Positions 10,522 through 23,120 of a stretch of 64,000 nucleotides of DNA are shown in pieces. Position numbers and translations under genes: made by a program. Source of the DNA: Mya arenaria (lineage: Eukaryota; Mollusca; Bivalvia; Myida; Myidae); contig NC_069123.1 in NCBI RefSeq assembly GCF_026914265.1, positions 37,285,178 to 37,349,177 of the forward strand, given 5' to 3'. Each line of letters begins with the position of its first letter. Position 1 is the stretch's first letter. The notes beneath the pieces are model-generated. The model made no database searches, was not told the DNA's origin, and saw only the letters and a program-made list of their open reading frames with translations.

Positions 10522-13500
10522 ATGGCTGACGTTATTGTAAAGTTATTTAAAGGTTTAATGTGGATTGTCCTGATTACTTTAAGTGTGCAAACTGTTGTCT
10601 CGGTAAGTCTTATTCTTACATTTTTATATTTTGAAATGTATTTAATTGACACAGAAACGATCGTACTTTTTCCTGTTCGCTCGTTCATTTATTTGTTCAT
10701 ATTATATTATAACCTTTTTTCAAGTGTTAAAATGTCAAATGAAACCATAAGAATAAGGCGACGTATCCTTATAAAATGTTACTCGTCTGAATTGTGAGCA
10801 TTTGATCTGTACATTACCATACATTCGAAACTCGCTATGTCCAACTCTGTTAAGTAGATTTTCTGTTTGTTATCGAATGTGTTGGGGGAAGTATGACATG
10901 TTTTGTATTTCGGTAAAAGAGCTAATTGGTTATTCCCCGAGATCTGAACGTCTTCGATTTAGCGAGTTTTGCCTGTGTATATTATTCAAACAAAACGAAA
11001 TAAAAGTCCATGTTTTAACTATTTCCAATGCCTGTTTTAGTTTCATTTTTAAACAACTGCCAATGTTTAATTACAATTGTATGCATGCATTTTGATTTGT
11101 ATGTACTGTAGTACTGAACCGATGGGTATGTATTCATAAAATATCTTAAAGTCACTTCCTAGCTTAAGTCATTGTCTAAGTTTAGGTATCTCACTGGTTA
11201 TACTGTATTATAACCCTATCATATTTCATTGATTTATTAACGATATAAACTGTCATGTACTTAAATTTGATTGCAAAATTGAAAGAAAATTAACCTGACT
11301 GTGTTGAAAACATGACTTAAGAAGTGTATTAATACGGACGCTGGCTCTTTGGGAAGAGATGCATGTTTGCTATGCCTTTGTGCTATGCCTGTGTGCAATA
11401 GTTAAATATACGATCCTTCTGGTCTATATACCAGATCATTTTCTTAACATTACTATGAAATACCCTATCGTATATACAGATGATATCTGTATGTTGATGT
11501 AAGAGTATTTCGTTTAAACCTATTTTGTGATTATGTTCTTCTGTTTACATTACTATGGAAAATCCTTTCGTTTATTCAGATGATGTGATCATGTCCATAT
11601 AAACAGATTATATGATCCATGTATATCTGTTTATATAACTATGGAAAATCTCCATCTGTTTTCATAAGTTTATAAGTGAAAAGTACTACAATACTGCCAT
11701 CGTGTCGTGATGTAATTCGCAAGTTTGCTAAAGCAAGTCACATGGCTACATGTCCATATCATATGTTTATATACTTTATGTATATGATTATGTATCTACC
11801 CATCCTCGGCACCCACGCGTATTCATGATCAATATCATATCATGTGGATAAGCTGCCGAGGGTGGTATCTACCATACATTGCTCATATAAGCCCGCAGTC
11901 AATTGTATAAAACTGCTCAAGTCTTTGGTCTGGTTAAAGTTGACCAAATTGTTGTATTGATTGGTCAATATTTATCCAACTATGACTGTTGACCAATCAA
12001 ATTGCTTAGTTCGTTAAATCTAGCCAAAAGTTAACATATGGATAACTTATCCAATTGTATACGATTGGCTGCTGAACACTTAATATTCCACGTCATTAAC
12101 ACCATATTAATTTATGTTTAATGCGGAACAATATATGGTCGTTTGAAGTGTATTGCGAATTAAATAAGCTTGTCATAAACATCTAACTTATTGTACTTTC
12201 AGGCAGAGAAGAAATGTGTACAGACAGTATGCGGTAAGCTACGGATTACACTTTTGTCATCATCTTTTGTTCTCGTCGCATGTTTTGAAGCATATTTTGT
12301 ATGTCTAAATGTCTGCCTCACACCAATGTGGTTATTGGTTTAATCCTCACCAGGAGTACCTCCTTTCAACGTTTACATGTTTAATGTTTCCCGTGTATGA
12401 AAAACCGTCAAATGGATACTATCCAGTATTCGGATGCTTTATAAACTAATCTTTATAAAATGAGTAATTTTTAAAGCAGTACATGCGTAGAGAATGGATA
12501 TGCATAGGTACCAACCAACAAACAAATGCTTCAAGTTGTAATTATTGGCCCTTCTAGAAAAATCTAAGCATACCAAGCTGAAGTCGATAATTGTATTAAG
12601 CCTGAGTTCTTCTTAAGTTTGATGTTTATCAAAATAAAACTGATTTGATTTTTCCGAATTGGTTTCAAATGATGCCAACAAATATGTATGGGAGCATCAA
12701 TCTGCATATACTTATACAGTAATGAGGTCACGGAATCAGGTACTCATAGATTTTGCAATCTTTGAAAATCAGAAATGCTTGCTCGTTAAATAATATCAGG
12801 TATATTATTGTATAGCTTATCACTTCACACACAAATCCCTTTAAAATAGTGCAAAAATAATATGTGGTCACCAGGCATCCCAAATCCATCCAGAATTCGT
12901 TTTGTGTTTTCGATACCTTATATGTTTCTCTTTTGTAGATGTAAAGGGCGGTTATTGTTGCGCTGGTAATCTGAATTCTACAGCCGCAGTTAAACCGTGT
13001 TGCTGCACGTCAGATCCAACCAGAGGTTTCTCCATATTCTGTTCACGTTCTAACCATTCATCAGTCACATTGGCCTGGGGTAAGTTTGCATCAACATCGT
13101 TCTTTGCTATAGGCGGAAAATAATCACGCTTCATGTAAGCCTGTTACACTACAACGACCTTTTATGTGATTTTAAGAATGTTCAATTTCTTATTTGTGAA
13201 GAATTGTTACTTATTGCTGGAGACAGCTCTTCATGAATAAGTCAATTTTATGAGTGCGTAGTGCATGTAGCCACGCCTACTGTTTGCATATGCAAGGAAG
13301 CCTTATTCACTGATTTAAATGACGTCACAATATTTGATTTCTGATGATTGAAAGGTCTTTTTGACAGGCGCACAGCTTAATTCTAAAGCTCCGCTTCCTT
13401 AGGTTACTTATTCACAAACAAATTACTTCATAAACTCTAACCTATACTTGGTTCGAGTTGGGACGAATTCTAAGCTCGCCTTACTTCAAGTCCGGGAGAT

Positions 13501-14553
13501 GTCGCTTTTGGTCCAATAAAGTCCAACAAATGTCCTCGTTTTTTCGCATATTGTCGGGAGGCGCATATGTGACTCCTTAACAGTATAAATGGGTTGCCGG
13601 TGTAAGGAAGTATTATGACTCTCATTTCGACTCCCAGGTCATGCTTTTACGAATCCTCTACGCGAAGTAAAATGAACCCTTGCGAATAATGTCGACCCCC
13701 AATAAAAAGACGACTACCCGGTATCATTTAACCTCGTGAAGATGAGTTGTAATATTATGACCCGGAAGTCGATAATATATGACCCGGGAGTCAATATATT
13801 ATGACACGGGAGACACCTTTTCTCATGGGTCGTGATTCAATTGGGGTCGAAATACGTCCTTACACAGGCCACAAACGTCTCGCATTCTCGTTTCAAATAA
13901 ACATTAAATGAGATTCGTAACAATGTACACGCAACTTGTGAGATGCTGTAACATGTTCGCCAATCATATCGTAGCGAACAGGTGAAATAAATTTGGCTAA
14001 GATAACTCGTCCTTATCCGCTGTGATACCGGAAGAAGAGTTGTGTCTCGCAGTCCATCGCCGCTCGTCGGCAGAAATGCCATGAACGCATGGCAGGCAAA
14101 TAGGTTTATAAATTTAAAAAATACGGAAAAAATAGATGCTCTGTAAGCGTTGAAAGGCTGCAGATGATTTTACATTATTGACAATTCTGATCACAGGCGA
14201 TAAAAATCGAATCCAAATTTTTTATTTGATACAATTGATTTTTGCATGATAAATTGAAACACATCTTGCACAGACCTTCTTGCATATTAGAAGTACTTCC
14301 CATTGAAACAAATCATAATTCATTAAAGACTGCCTTTATAAAAAACATCCTGTTAGAAGGTGTCGTCGGGGTTAGTCATAACTCATGTTATAACTTTAGT
14401 TTAATTATTGCTGGATATGATTTTGATATCAGCTTACTGTATACATGTATTGTAGATTGGATTGTGCTCATCGTGGGTGTTGTTTTGATCATCGTTGGTG
14501 TTGTGGGATACCTCATCTACAGAAGACGAAGACGTGCCTATGCTTCCATATAG
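10522..14553 (+). CDS. Small eight-cysteine type I membrane protein, tandem family copy 1
   Basis: Exons: 10522-10602, 12203-12233, 12939-13079, 14456-14553. All introns are GT-AG, with donors GTAAGT, GTAAGC and GTAAGT. Phases are 0, 1, 1 and the predicted protein is 116 aa. The start is the ATG in AAAATGGCTGA (A at -3, G at +4); an in-frame ATG 12 bases upstream is absent before copy 2's second exon 1. Seen: a hydrophobic signal peptide at residues 9-27, likely cut near VVS-AEKK; an ectodomain with C32, C37, C44-45, C58-60 and C72; NxS/T sites at N50 and N76; a membrane span at about 86-106; and a tail RRRRRAYASI. The CC/CCC pattern followed by Trp, a membrane span and basic tail recalls Shisa/VOPP1/WBP1-like adaptors, which is inference only. 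Location is predicted to be the plasma membrane or endomembranes. Read-through past exon 2 would give a short alternative form. Splice sites repeated in three copies make the model firm; the function is unknown. Confidence 0.8.
11799..12000. repeat. Inverted-repeat segments in intron 1 of copy 1
   Basis: ATCCTCGGCA at about 11809 pairs with TGCCGAGGGT at about 11852. TTGATTGGTCAA at 11957-11968 is the exact reverse complement of TTGACCAATCAA at 11989-12000. Both segments recur with mutations in intron 1 of copy 2 (33570-33780). They may be remnants of a MITE that predates the duplication. Confidence 0.5.
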
Positions 14554-15010
14554 TCGGCACGTTTCAAGAATATTATGAATAACGTAGGACTGCGAAAACC
14601 TAATCCAAATATACAATAAAACTTAACAAGAGCAGCACCGAACTATCAAAGATCTACACACAAAACTTTCAACTGACCACCCATTAACTATTACAGGACA
14701 ACCCAGAACTAACCCATAACTGCCACAAAACACACAAAAAAAACTCTGAACTATCACATATCTACCATATAACGCACACAATTTACCACGGACCCAGCCT
14801 TTAACTTTACCAGAACTATCAAGAACAATCCACGACCAGGACTCCAACAATTTAGCTCTTAAATACACCAAGAAGAACCACTGAACACATTTGTCACCAT
14901 GACTTCCACTGGACACCAAGGTTTACCCTTCTCTTAAGACTTCCGCACGGCGCACACAATTCACAGTATTCAAGGACCAACCCAATAATACCCTCCAGCT
15001 ACCGCAGGAC
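14554..15010 (+). other. 3' region of copy 1, conserved in all copies
   Basis: AATAAA lies at 14615-14620, 62 bases after the stop, and copy 3 has one at the same place (47645-47650). Copy 2 has AATTAAA. A C/A-rich block of about 350 bp follows, with many ACCACA/AACTATCAC words. It is homologous after copies 2 (37800-38121) and 3 (47640-47900), so the duplicated unit includes it. Whether it is transcribed depends on which poly(A) site is used. Confidence 0.5.
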
Positions 15011-16092
15011 ACTGATGTATTGATGCACGTTACACCGGGACGCCCCAAAATTATGCAATTTTAGAATATGCATGCATTTACTCTTGATTGACATTTAAAA
15101 ACGCCAAAATGTGTTATATACTTTTGCATATAAGCTATGTTCACCATTTTGGTATTCTATTGTGTTGCTTCAGTTAATTTTTCTGCAGATCAATCTGCAC
15201 CAAAATAGGCTAAAAGTTGAGTTTTTATTTATTAAAAGAAATGAAACTAATATAATTGGCTCTTACAATATCTTTAGTGTCAGATATGTTCCCTAAAATC
15301 CAGTGTTGGAATATTTTTCTCTTTTTAAGATTAAGATCATGGGCGTCTTTTGAATTTTGTCTTCTTGATTAAATATATAATTTATTAATGCTAAGCATTT
15401 TAAACGCGTTTATGCTAGATATGACTTTATTTCAGATCGTTAATCGAATATTTGTAAAGAAAAAGTGTATATAGAATAAATACATTTTTCGATTTAACCT
15501 TAAATCATAGTCAAGGTCTTAGCAATAATTTCAAAAGATTTTTAATATTCAAAATTGAGAACTAATTACTTAAATATAAATTGATGAATTTTAATATTTA
15601 GATTTTATTTGTTGGTTTATATTTTATCATTTGCAATATCAAACATTGTTTGTAGATTGTGTGTAAGGACAAACAAGAATATTTTATACACATCTTCAAC
15701 CATATCCTTATGCCTATGTAAATAAAATCATTGAATTAAATGCTTTATGTTTTTCTTTGATGGTTTTCAACGGGGCTGAACAGAAAAGTCACATGACGAC
15801 AAATGCAAATGCAGTTAGTATTTTTACCCGATAGATTGTCAAACCAGGTAAGTTTCAATATTTAAGTTATACGCGAGAGTTCGTTAAAGTAAATAATAAT
15901 AATGCAGAGCATTAAGATTGTATTGTTAAGCCCTCGGTTGCTGTATTTGTCACATTTTCCACATTCCATAGTTTCCGAGAACACTTCGAAAGAAATATTG
16001 TCCACGACTGCAAAGATTCGTAGCTAGTATTAAAATTTCACAGATCTAGATAAAAAAAAGCCATCTTTAATTTAATCATATACTTTTCGAGA
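15011..16092. other. Duplicated flanking DNA, no gene seen
   Basis: AT-rich sequence whose second half (about 15740-16092) matches 48570-48930 after copy 3, sharing TTTTTCTTTGATGGTT, AAGTCACATGAC and TATACGCG. No ORF is supportable. The match breaks near 16092, where unit 1 contains 2.4 kb absent from unit 3. Confidence 0.6.
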
Positions 16093-16210
16093 AAATGGGT
16101 AGCGAGAAATCCCAGTATTTAGCTGTTTAATGGTAACAAAAGCAATATCTGTTACACTCAATATGGTCGGGAGGTAACTATTACAGCTATACATGCAACG
16201 ATTAATGAGT

Positions 16211-18118
16211 TTACTTGTTGGAGGGCAGCTGTAGAAATCCCGAGTCCATTGGCATTCTGGCCTGGCCGGAGATTCCAATTAGGCCGCAGGCTTTTTTCCC
16301 AACTACATATATTACAGCATCTGTCAATAGACCAATGGTCCCAGCATTAGGTCCACCACCTGGAATAAGTGCAGTGTAAATGATTATCGTTGTGGAACAT
16401 AATCGAAAAAATGGATAAACAATAGTAATTCCTTGTATTAAGATTTTTTGATATATGATCAACTGTTGCAATATTAAAATGATAAATTTGCAAACACATG
16501 ACATATGCTTTTCCTTACTAGTGTCATAAATGTATTTATAAACAAATCGAACACAAAGGTTCTTATGAAGGGTACCGAGTTAAATTTGAAAGAAATAAGC
16601 ATAAAACACGGTATTTCTTCTTTATGAGACTATAGTAGACCATAGTAAATCTTTAAGCGTTCACCAGTCATTAATATTGTTTTGCGCTTTCAGCTATTAA
16701 ATATACGGTTAAAATCTTGTTAGGCCTTAAAAAGAAATATGTCTGTTTCGGGTAACCCGACCTTACCTATAAAAATGTGCTGACCCTAACTGTCTAAGTC
16801 AGGCAATGACAGTAATGTAGGAAAGACTGCCATGTGCAAGAAAACACTCTGAACTTACGACAGATTTTGAAAAAAAAATAAAAAAATTAAAATCCCTACC
16901 TACCCTACCTAGAAATTTTGGGAAGGTTACCCTAAACAAACATTTTTTTTTTGGCCTTATCAGTATTTCATTTTTTCTATAAATTCATTATTTAGTAAGT
17001 AGTAGTAAGGTTTTTCAGTCAAAAGTGATGTATGTTTTACATGTGAATGTATTGATTTTGAATAAGATTGTCACTTCAATTACACACAATATGAAGAATA
17101 AAAGTTTATATAAAGAAAAACCATTTTGACAGCAATTTTATCCATAAAGTGCATTACTTTTGTGTACTGAACATAGAATATGAATAGCAACAAAAATACA
17201 TTTAATGAATTTAATGAATTATACCAGTTTTTTGTTGATTTTGGATGTAATCTTGGTATAAGTTTTTATGCCTCTGCACCAAGTTGTCCCACTTCTTCAG
17301 AAGATCAATGGATGAGCGTGTGAACTCTGACCCAGCGTTATACATCTTTGGTATGGTCTCCTCCCACATGTGCCGCTTGGTTTTTGTTGTAATAGCTTAA
17401 ACAAAAACAAAAAAAAAACAATAAGAATAGGTGAGTCTGTAGCTCTTTAAAATGCACTCAATGTGTCTAAATTCAAAACTTTCTAATACAACGCTTAAAA
17501 AAATGTATGTGAAAAAGTTTTGATACACACATAAGATCACACTAGTCTCAATATTTCGACTGTTCGGTCTGACTATTGAACAAACCACAGGGCAGGGTGT
17601 GTAGTTGGAATTTTGATTATCTTAACTTTGTACATTACAAAGATAACAGAATAAAAAATCCAAAAAAACATTGTTTTTGTAAGTTATCAATAGTAACAAG
17701 TTCACCATCATTATAAATGAGACTTGGATTTAAAATGGGGGGGGGGGCGTGGTCAAAGGGGTGTGTCAAATCAACAACGCACTCTGCTGCCTCTGTGATA
17801 CAAACATGTATACATGCAATTTGGAAGTTACTGTAGTTATAATTTAGCGATGATTTATCACTAGTCCTTTAGTATTCATTCGTTCTGTTTCGTACAGTCA
17901 GGATGCAATATTGTAACAGTTGCCGTCAGTTGGCACTGACTACTGCTTAGATATATTTTAGTTGTACAAATATACTCACAGGGTGTGTGCTTGTTATGCA
18001 CGTATTGGTAACGGGTTAGATTTTGTGTTCCGCTTGGTCCTCCCATAACCTCTGCCAACAGCATACAATCATGCAGGGAAAAATTCGGAGAACGTTTCTT
18101 GACCTCTTGTTTTTCCAT
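16211..18118 (-). CDS. Myb/SANT-like DNA-binding protein (transposon-associated or NAIF1-like), three exons
   Basis: Exons on the - strand: 18118-17980, 17395-17225, 16359-16211. Donors are GTGAGT and GTATAA, acceptors TTTAAG and TTCCAG, and both junctions are phase 1. The predicted protein is 152 aa. Exon 1 supplies RSPNFSLHDCMLLAEVM and exon 2 TKTKRHMWEETIPKMYNAG followed by DLLKKWDNLVQRHKN. These are the spaced tryptophans and basic helices of the Myb/SANT-like domain of NAIF1, MSANTD and PIF/Harbinger accessory proteins. The exon 3 join creates KTGGGPN followed by LTDAV, matching the TGGGP linker seen after the domain in that family. The stop at 16211 comes in NKLINR-like context, where another frame continues, so a fourth exon or a frameshift is possible. 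The gene lies inside DNA missing from the paralogous unit 3, suggesting arrival with a mobile element. No HARBI1-type nuclease is visible nearby. Confidence 0.6.
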
Positions 18119-18295
18119 ATTTACAAAGGTAAACAATGACAAATGCCGTCTGCACGATATATTTAGTGCGCACTTCCTTATTCCGGTTCTATTTTTGTGC
18201 TGGAAAATACCGGAATTCCAGCTTCAGGTTCTATATCTAGTTGGCGAACTATTGGAATTCCAAAATCCGTTCTATATTTAGACACGGAATTACCG

Positions 18296-18488
18296 AAGTT
18301 CCTTAGAAACGCGGATAGATATTATTTAAGGTTAAAAGTAAAGATAAGGAATATTTTACGAAAGATTTCCTTAAGATTTTTTAGGAATGCTACTTAAGAA
18401 AATCTTTATTTTTTCCTTACCTAAGGAAATTATTCAAGGATAAAATATTACTTAAAATAAATATTAAGATGCTTCTGTAATACGGACC
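18296..18488 (-). repeat. Harbinger-type terminal sequence, single end
   Basis: Read on the - strand the sequence starts GGGTCCGTATTACAGAAGCA and continues with several CTTAAG/AAGGAAA words. It resembles the GGGGCTGTATTCAATAAGCA end of the MITE at 50921. It marks the right edge of DNA absent from unit 3. A matching left end near 16092 was looked for and not found. Confidence 0.4.
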
Positions 18489-21400
18489 CAGGAATGGTAT
18501 TTATTTGTAATATGAATACTTGTTTCGATGAAATTTGTACAAAATTTATTTTTAAAGAATTTCCAATTTGGCAAAGGCACGTTGGCATTTTTTTCGTTAT
18601 GCAAACGTACGTAGTCTAAAAACGCACGAAGGCATGATAAAGTTCTAATTCTCCTCGGTATTAAAGTTAAAATGAAAACATAAGCCAATCTCTTCTGATT
18701 TAATATTATCTAGCGCACTGGATACACCTTTTCGGTGAATTTCCCCACGACCTCACTTAACAATGTCGCACAAACTTTGTTTCGGTGGAATTACAAAGAC
18801 GGGTTTTTTCCTACCTCAGACAAGTAGATCTAATAATTTAACCATGCTAGAAATTCTTATCTTGCCCACGGGCGAAGATTATATGCCCGTATGGAACTCC
18901 TTTTTAATGGTCACCACATGTCATCTGAAGCATCATGGAAACCTTTTCAGGCGGCATTAGTAAGAACGCTTATCGTGTATTTCCGGTAACTTCATGATCG
19001 TAACAAGTTTGTTAAAGCTGCACGTTCACAGATTGGCCGTGTTGACATTTTAGTTCAAATTTTGTCTTAGATTCAACGAATGCTTTTAATTCAATTGTAC
19101 AAGTTCTCTTCCATTAAACACATTTCAATTGTTTGAATATGATGTAAAATGTATGTTTTAGTAGAAACAAGCATTGTATATCCATTTCAAGGCAATCGTT
19201 TTGTTAAGTGTTTTGTATGCGTCCTGAAACACAATCCTCTCTTGAACAGAGTTTGAGCCCTGGTGACAACACAAAGTTGCAGTGAAATATGGTATTTCGG
19301 CAAGTTGATATTAACAAAGGCAGAGGGGTGGGTCTTTAACTTTTTTACGTTTATGATGTAATGATGAGTCATAACGTTTTAAGCGACTGCTGAACAAAGT
19401 ACCGACTCTTCTAACCATAGATTTGTTTGTTAATTTGCCGTGACAAGCCAAAAGTCATTAATTCACGAACAAGTTGTAACGTCATTTAGAACACAGAAAC
19501 AATTAAGGTAATATAGCATTTTTCATTGGTCCAAACTTCTCGAATCCGTCAATATAATGCTGTGATCACGTTAAGCTCTTTTTTGTCAGGAAGCGAGTAG
19601 AACAAATTAATTTTAATGGCTAGACTATAACCTCAAAATAGTACATTAAGCTGCACCGTTTATACTGCTTTCAAATGTTTAGAATGCTGTTTAACGACTT
19701 ATTTTAGAGAATGTATGATTGCCTGATCCTGGATTTTGTCTCTTTGCAAGTTTTTCAAATCAAATTAATCATTGTTTTATTATCTAACACTATTGTTATA
19801 AAGTCATAACTCATGGAAGTTCAGCAAATGATAATTGAAAACACATTTATTAATAGCAGTCAAGTCCGCTGAAGACGATTCTGCACGGTTGAGATATAAG
19901 TCATACAAGTTTAATAAAATAGACACACACAAAATGAATTCACCAAACAACCACATCAGCCAAAATTGGGACATTCCCTTGACCGAAAATTATGTACACA
20001 TTTTAAACGTTTTGGTATTTTCAAACATCAATTATTGTACACATAATTTTGTTCAGCATAAACAAAACAGTCATGCTAGTATTCTTGTTAGAAGCGTTTC
20101 TCGGGGCTCAGTATTTGTAACGTTCGATTCTGCATTCTTTAAACCAATGCACACCAGAAAATAAATAAACACACTTTGTCGTAAATGAATGTGCCGAATC
20201 CCATTGTTTGAGAAAACCAGACTGTAGGTGTAGGTAACCGGGAAAAGGTAAATGAAAACTTCGGTTGAAAGTTCGTCCCGACAAAGAACGCAAGCATGTG
20301 TTACAACAACCAGAAACGATCGCTGGAAATACAGATTAAAGGAATATACACATGTAAATATGATTATATACATACCGATATAAAACAAGCGCAAAGAAAA
20401 TTGCTACGAATACAAAACAGTTTGAACCACATACACATTATCAATCAGACCTGCATTCTTATTTACACAGTTTTCAAGCCTTCACAAATTATTCGAATAA
20501 AGCTTTAACAGACCACGCATTCTTTTACTAACGTTACTAAAATATGTGTTGACCGTTCGGTCCTCAATATGGATTTAAATGCAGTCTTACTTTGTGAAAC
20601 ACTGCACTAAACCTGTCCCTGTATCCCGGTATGTTACGGGGCAGGTTTTTAAATTGACCTTCGTATGTAAATTAGTTTGTCTATCGACATTTTGTAGTTC
20701 ATGTTATATTGACAGTCAGATATGTAAGCCGTTTGAAGGTTAAAAGTTGTGTTAACATCATAAAAATGTTTTAAAGAACATTCGTACGACTCCTAACTTT
20801 ATAACCAAAACAAAAAAAAGTATTGGATCAATCATGTTTAGGTTGCCTTCGCTTAAGATAAGGCCATAAGTAATGCCAATATAAAGTTTAACCGCCAACA
20901 CACGGAATTGATGAAAATAGTTCCTATTAGAAGAACTCTTAAACGTACAAAGACAATAAGAATCAAACATAACCTCTGCATACACTCATGTTTACACACT
21001 CATACATATGAAGAAAACTAACCTGTTACTTATTGGTACCAGTCATGCTAGAAAATGCTCACGCATTTCAAAGCACGTGCAAAGAAACATTAATGTCATG
21101 TAATGGTAACCCATTATTTAGTCCACTGAGAATTAAAATCGAACTCTGCAATACATTGCATTGTACGGGAAACATGTATCGATGAACTGTCCGGCCAATG
21201 ATAATGGCCGCAATCTACCTTGAAGCCCATTGTACCACAAATTGCCAAATCTTTGTGGGCAAACGATGGCACAAAAGTGATTGCTACAATGCATGGTCAC
21301 CCCCAGCAAGCTGGTAGTGTCTTTCTGCGATTTTTAGGCGATTATTCTCAAGGATGTTATAAAGGCTCACACGGCCGTATAGGTGATGTTCGTACACTCG

Positions 21401-21759
21401 GACAATAACGACTGGGGGCAACGACCTGATACGTCGAGAATCCGTTCTCCAGCCGGTACACCTCAAATCAGACCTGTGAAAGCACATGAAGTACATGAAG
21501 AACAAAAGGGTGTCAGCGCGTTTGTGAAATGTGTTTGATTTACCATTTGTAACTGGTATTAACACCCATTTTACGGGTTTATTGTCGACATTCGCGATAT
21601 ATATGCAATTTCGTAACCGCAGATTGGCCATCGTTCTAAGATCTTTATACAAACTTAAACTACTTAATTACTTATCGGATAACAAAACAACCATGTTAAC
21701 TTACACACACTGTCTTTCATCGGAGTATTCAATCATACCAGTTATATTGCATTCAACCG
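18489..21759. other. Unit 1 tail then intergenic DNA, no gene seen
   Basis: 18489-18810 resumes homology with 48939-49190 (GCAAAGGCACG, TGTCGCACA-A-CT, TTTCGGTGGAAT). Beyond that, ORFs up to 122 codons show no domains or splice context. TTAAAGCTGCAC at about 19012 resembles one end of the MITE at 40113, without a partner. Confidence 0.45.
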
Positions 21760-22690
21760 TCACTGGTTCATTGAAAGCGGCTCATTAAGAATAGTGTATT
21801 CAAATTCAGCTGAGCACTGTAGACCTTTGCAAAACGCCGTGGCCGCGACGAATAAACCCTCTGTTTTCCGACTATGAAGACACTTAATATTATGCCTTTG
21901 GAATGCTAAAACACATCTTTTCTCAAAACCATTAACTTTCTGTGAGAATATATCTGTCCATACATTCTTCAAACGCCGAACCGTTCGACCGTTTGCGTAA
22001 ATATTTGTTGATGGTTCTACTTTACGCCATTCTTCGTTGTCCAGCGTAAAGACGATCCTTTCTCTAGTCGGTCTTGCCTGAAACGTAGAACAACTGGCTG
22101 TGTCTGGAGTGGAGGATTGACTTATCAATTCAAACATCTCTTCTTCCATCTGGTATGTATTTTCCTGTTGTTCGGAGTCAAGTTATTCTTTAGTCAGCAC
22201 ATCTCAAGGTCCCTCCAAAGTAATCGTATCAACATCTGTAGCCATTCCGTTGTCCCTTGGCGTCCTTCTATCATTATATCGGGACTCTGTCACGTTTTCG
22301 GTGTTTCTTGGCTCCTCCATATTATAAGCGTCATCATGTGTGTCCCCAGTTTCACAGGTGAAATTAGGTAAATTAGTCTGAGTCTGAATTTTGGTCATTT
22401 TTGTCCCTCGAAGTTTTCACATTCTTTAGTTTCATTATGGTCAGCCTTTTTATGTCCATGTATAGTTTCAACATGCTTACTTTGACAATAAGTTTTTATA
22501 ACTTTAGTTTTTTCGGTTTTCCAGCGTTTTCTGAACCCTCTAAATTAGCAGATTGTACTATTGTATTAGCTGGCTGAGTTTCTTTCGATTGATTTACTTT
22601 TTTAGTCTTCTTCCTCTTCGCCTCAAGTAATGCTTGCAAATGTTTCCTCTGTGCGTCAGCCTTTTCGTCTTTTCCCCATTGATGCTCTGA
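21760..22690 (-). pseudogene. Decayed transposon-type ORF with Cys/His domain
   Basis: The longest open piece (22149-21760) contains ERIVFTLDNEEWRKVEPS, GRTVRRLKNVWTDIFSQKV, EKRCVLAFQRHNIK and ATAFCKGLQCS. This resembles N-terminal regions of lineage-expanded, probably transposon-encoded proteins in bivalves. Upstream in the same frame, coding-like sequence (22398-22204) is cut by two stops just before it. Further upstream, 22690-22510 reads WGKDEKADAQRKHLQALLEA and a Lys-rich tail before another stop. The pieces form one degraded reading direction rather than clean exons. No catalytic transposase domain could be traced downstream. Confidence 0.45.
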
Positions 22691-22959
22691 TTTTTTTAAT
22701 AACGTTTTAAACGAGATTCTTTATGCTATATATGAATTAATCCTTATTCTTTCATAAACCGAAAGGCAAAACAATAGGTTGGATACATGGTTGGTTAGTA
22801 CTAGTTTAAATCAAATTGTTGGGAGAGCCTTTATAAGGCAGTAAATTGCACCCCAAAACACTGCGAGTTAGTGACTGACAAATACCTAGTTGCATAACCG
22901 TCACCAGAATAGAAGTTCAGTAAAGTTGTATAAAGATTCGATGAAAAACATGACTGACT

Positions 22960-23120
22960 GAAATACATGACCGACTAACTGACTGACTGACCGACTCACT
23001 CACTCACTGACTCACTCACTGACTCACTGACCCACTCACCCACTGATACACTGACCAACTGACCGACTGACTGGCTGGCTGGCTGGCTGGCTGGCTCCTT
23101 ACTCACTCACTCCCCTCCCC
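22960..23120. repeat. Tetranucleotide microsatellite (CTGA/CTCA/CTGG)n
   Basis: An impure run of ACTG/ACTC words with a pure (CTGG)5-6 block at about 23072-23094, ending in CTCACTC and CCCCT runs. Confidence 0.85.

Noticed and set aside
13837..14082. - strand ORF of 81 codons in intron 3 of copy 1
   Set aside because: The homologous intron of copies 2 and 3 carries the same sequence with shifted frames and different stops, so there is no coding constraint.
19005..19080. Second copy of the 40113 MITE
   Set aside because: Only one end-like word (TTAAAGCTGCAC) is present and no inverted partner was found nearby.
21220..21652. ORFs of 62 (+) and 122 (-) codons
   Set aside because: Overlapping frames on opposite strands, no domain, no splice context.
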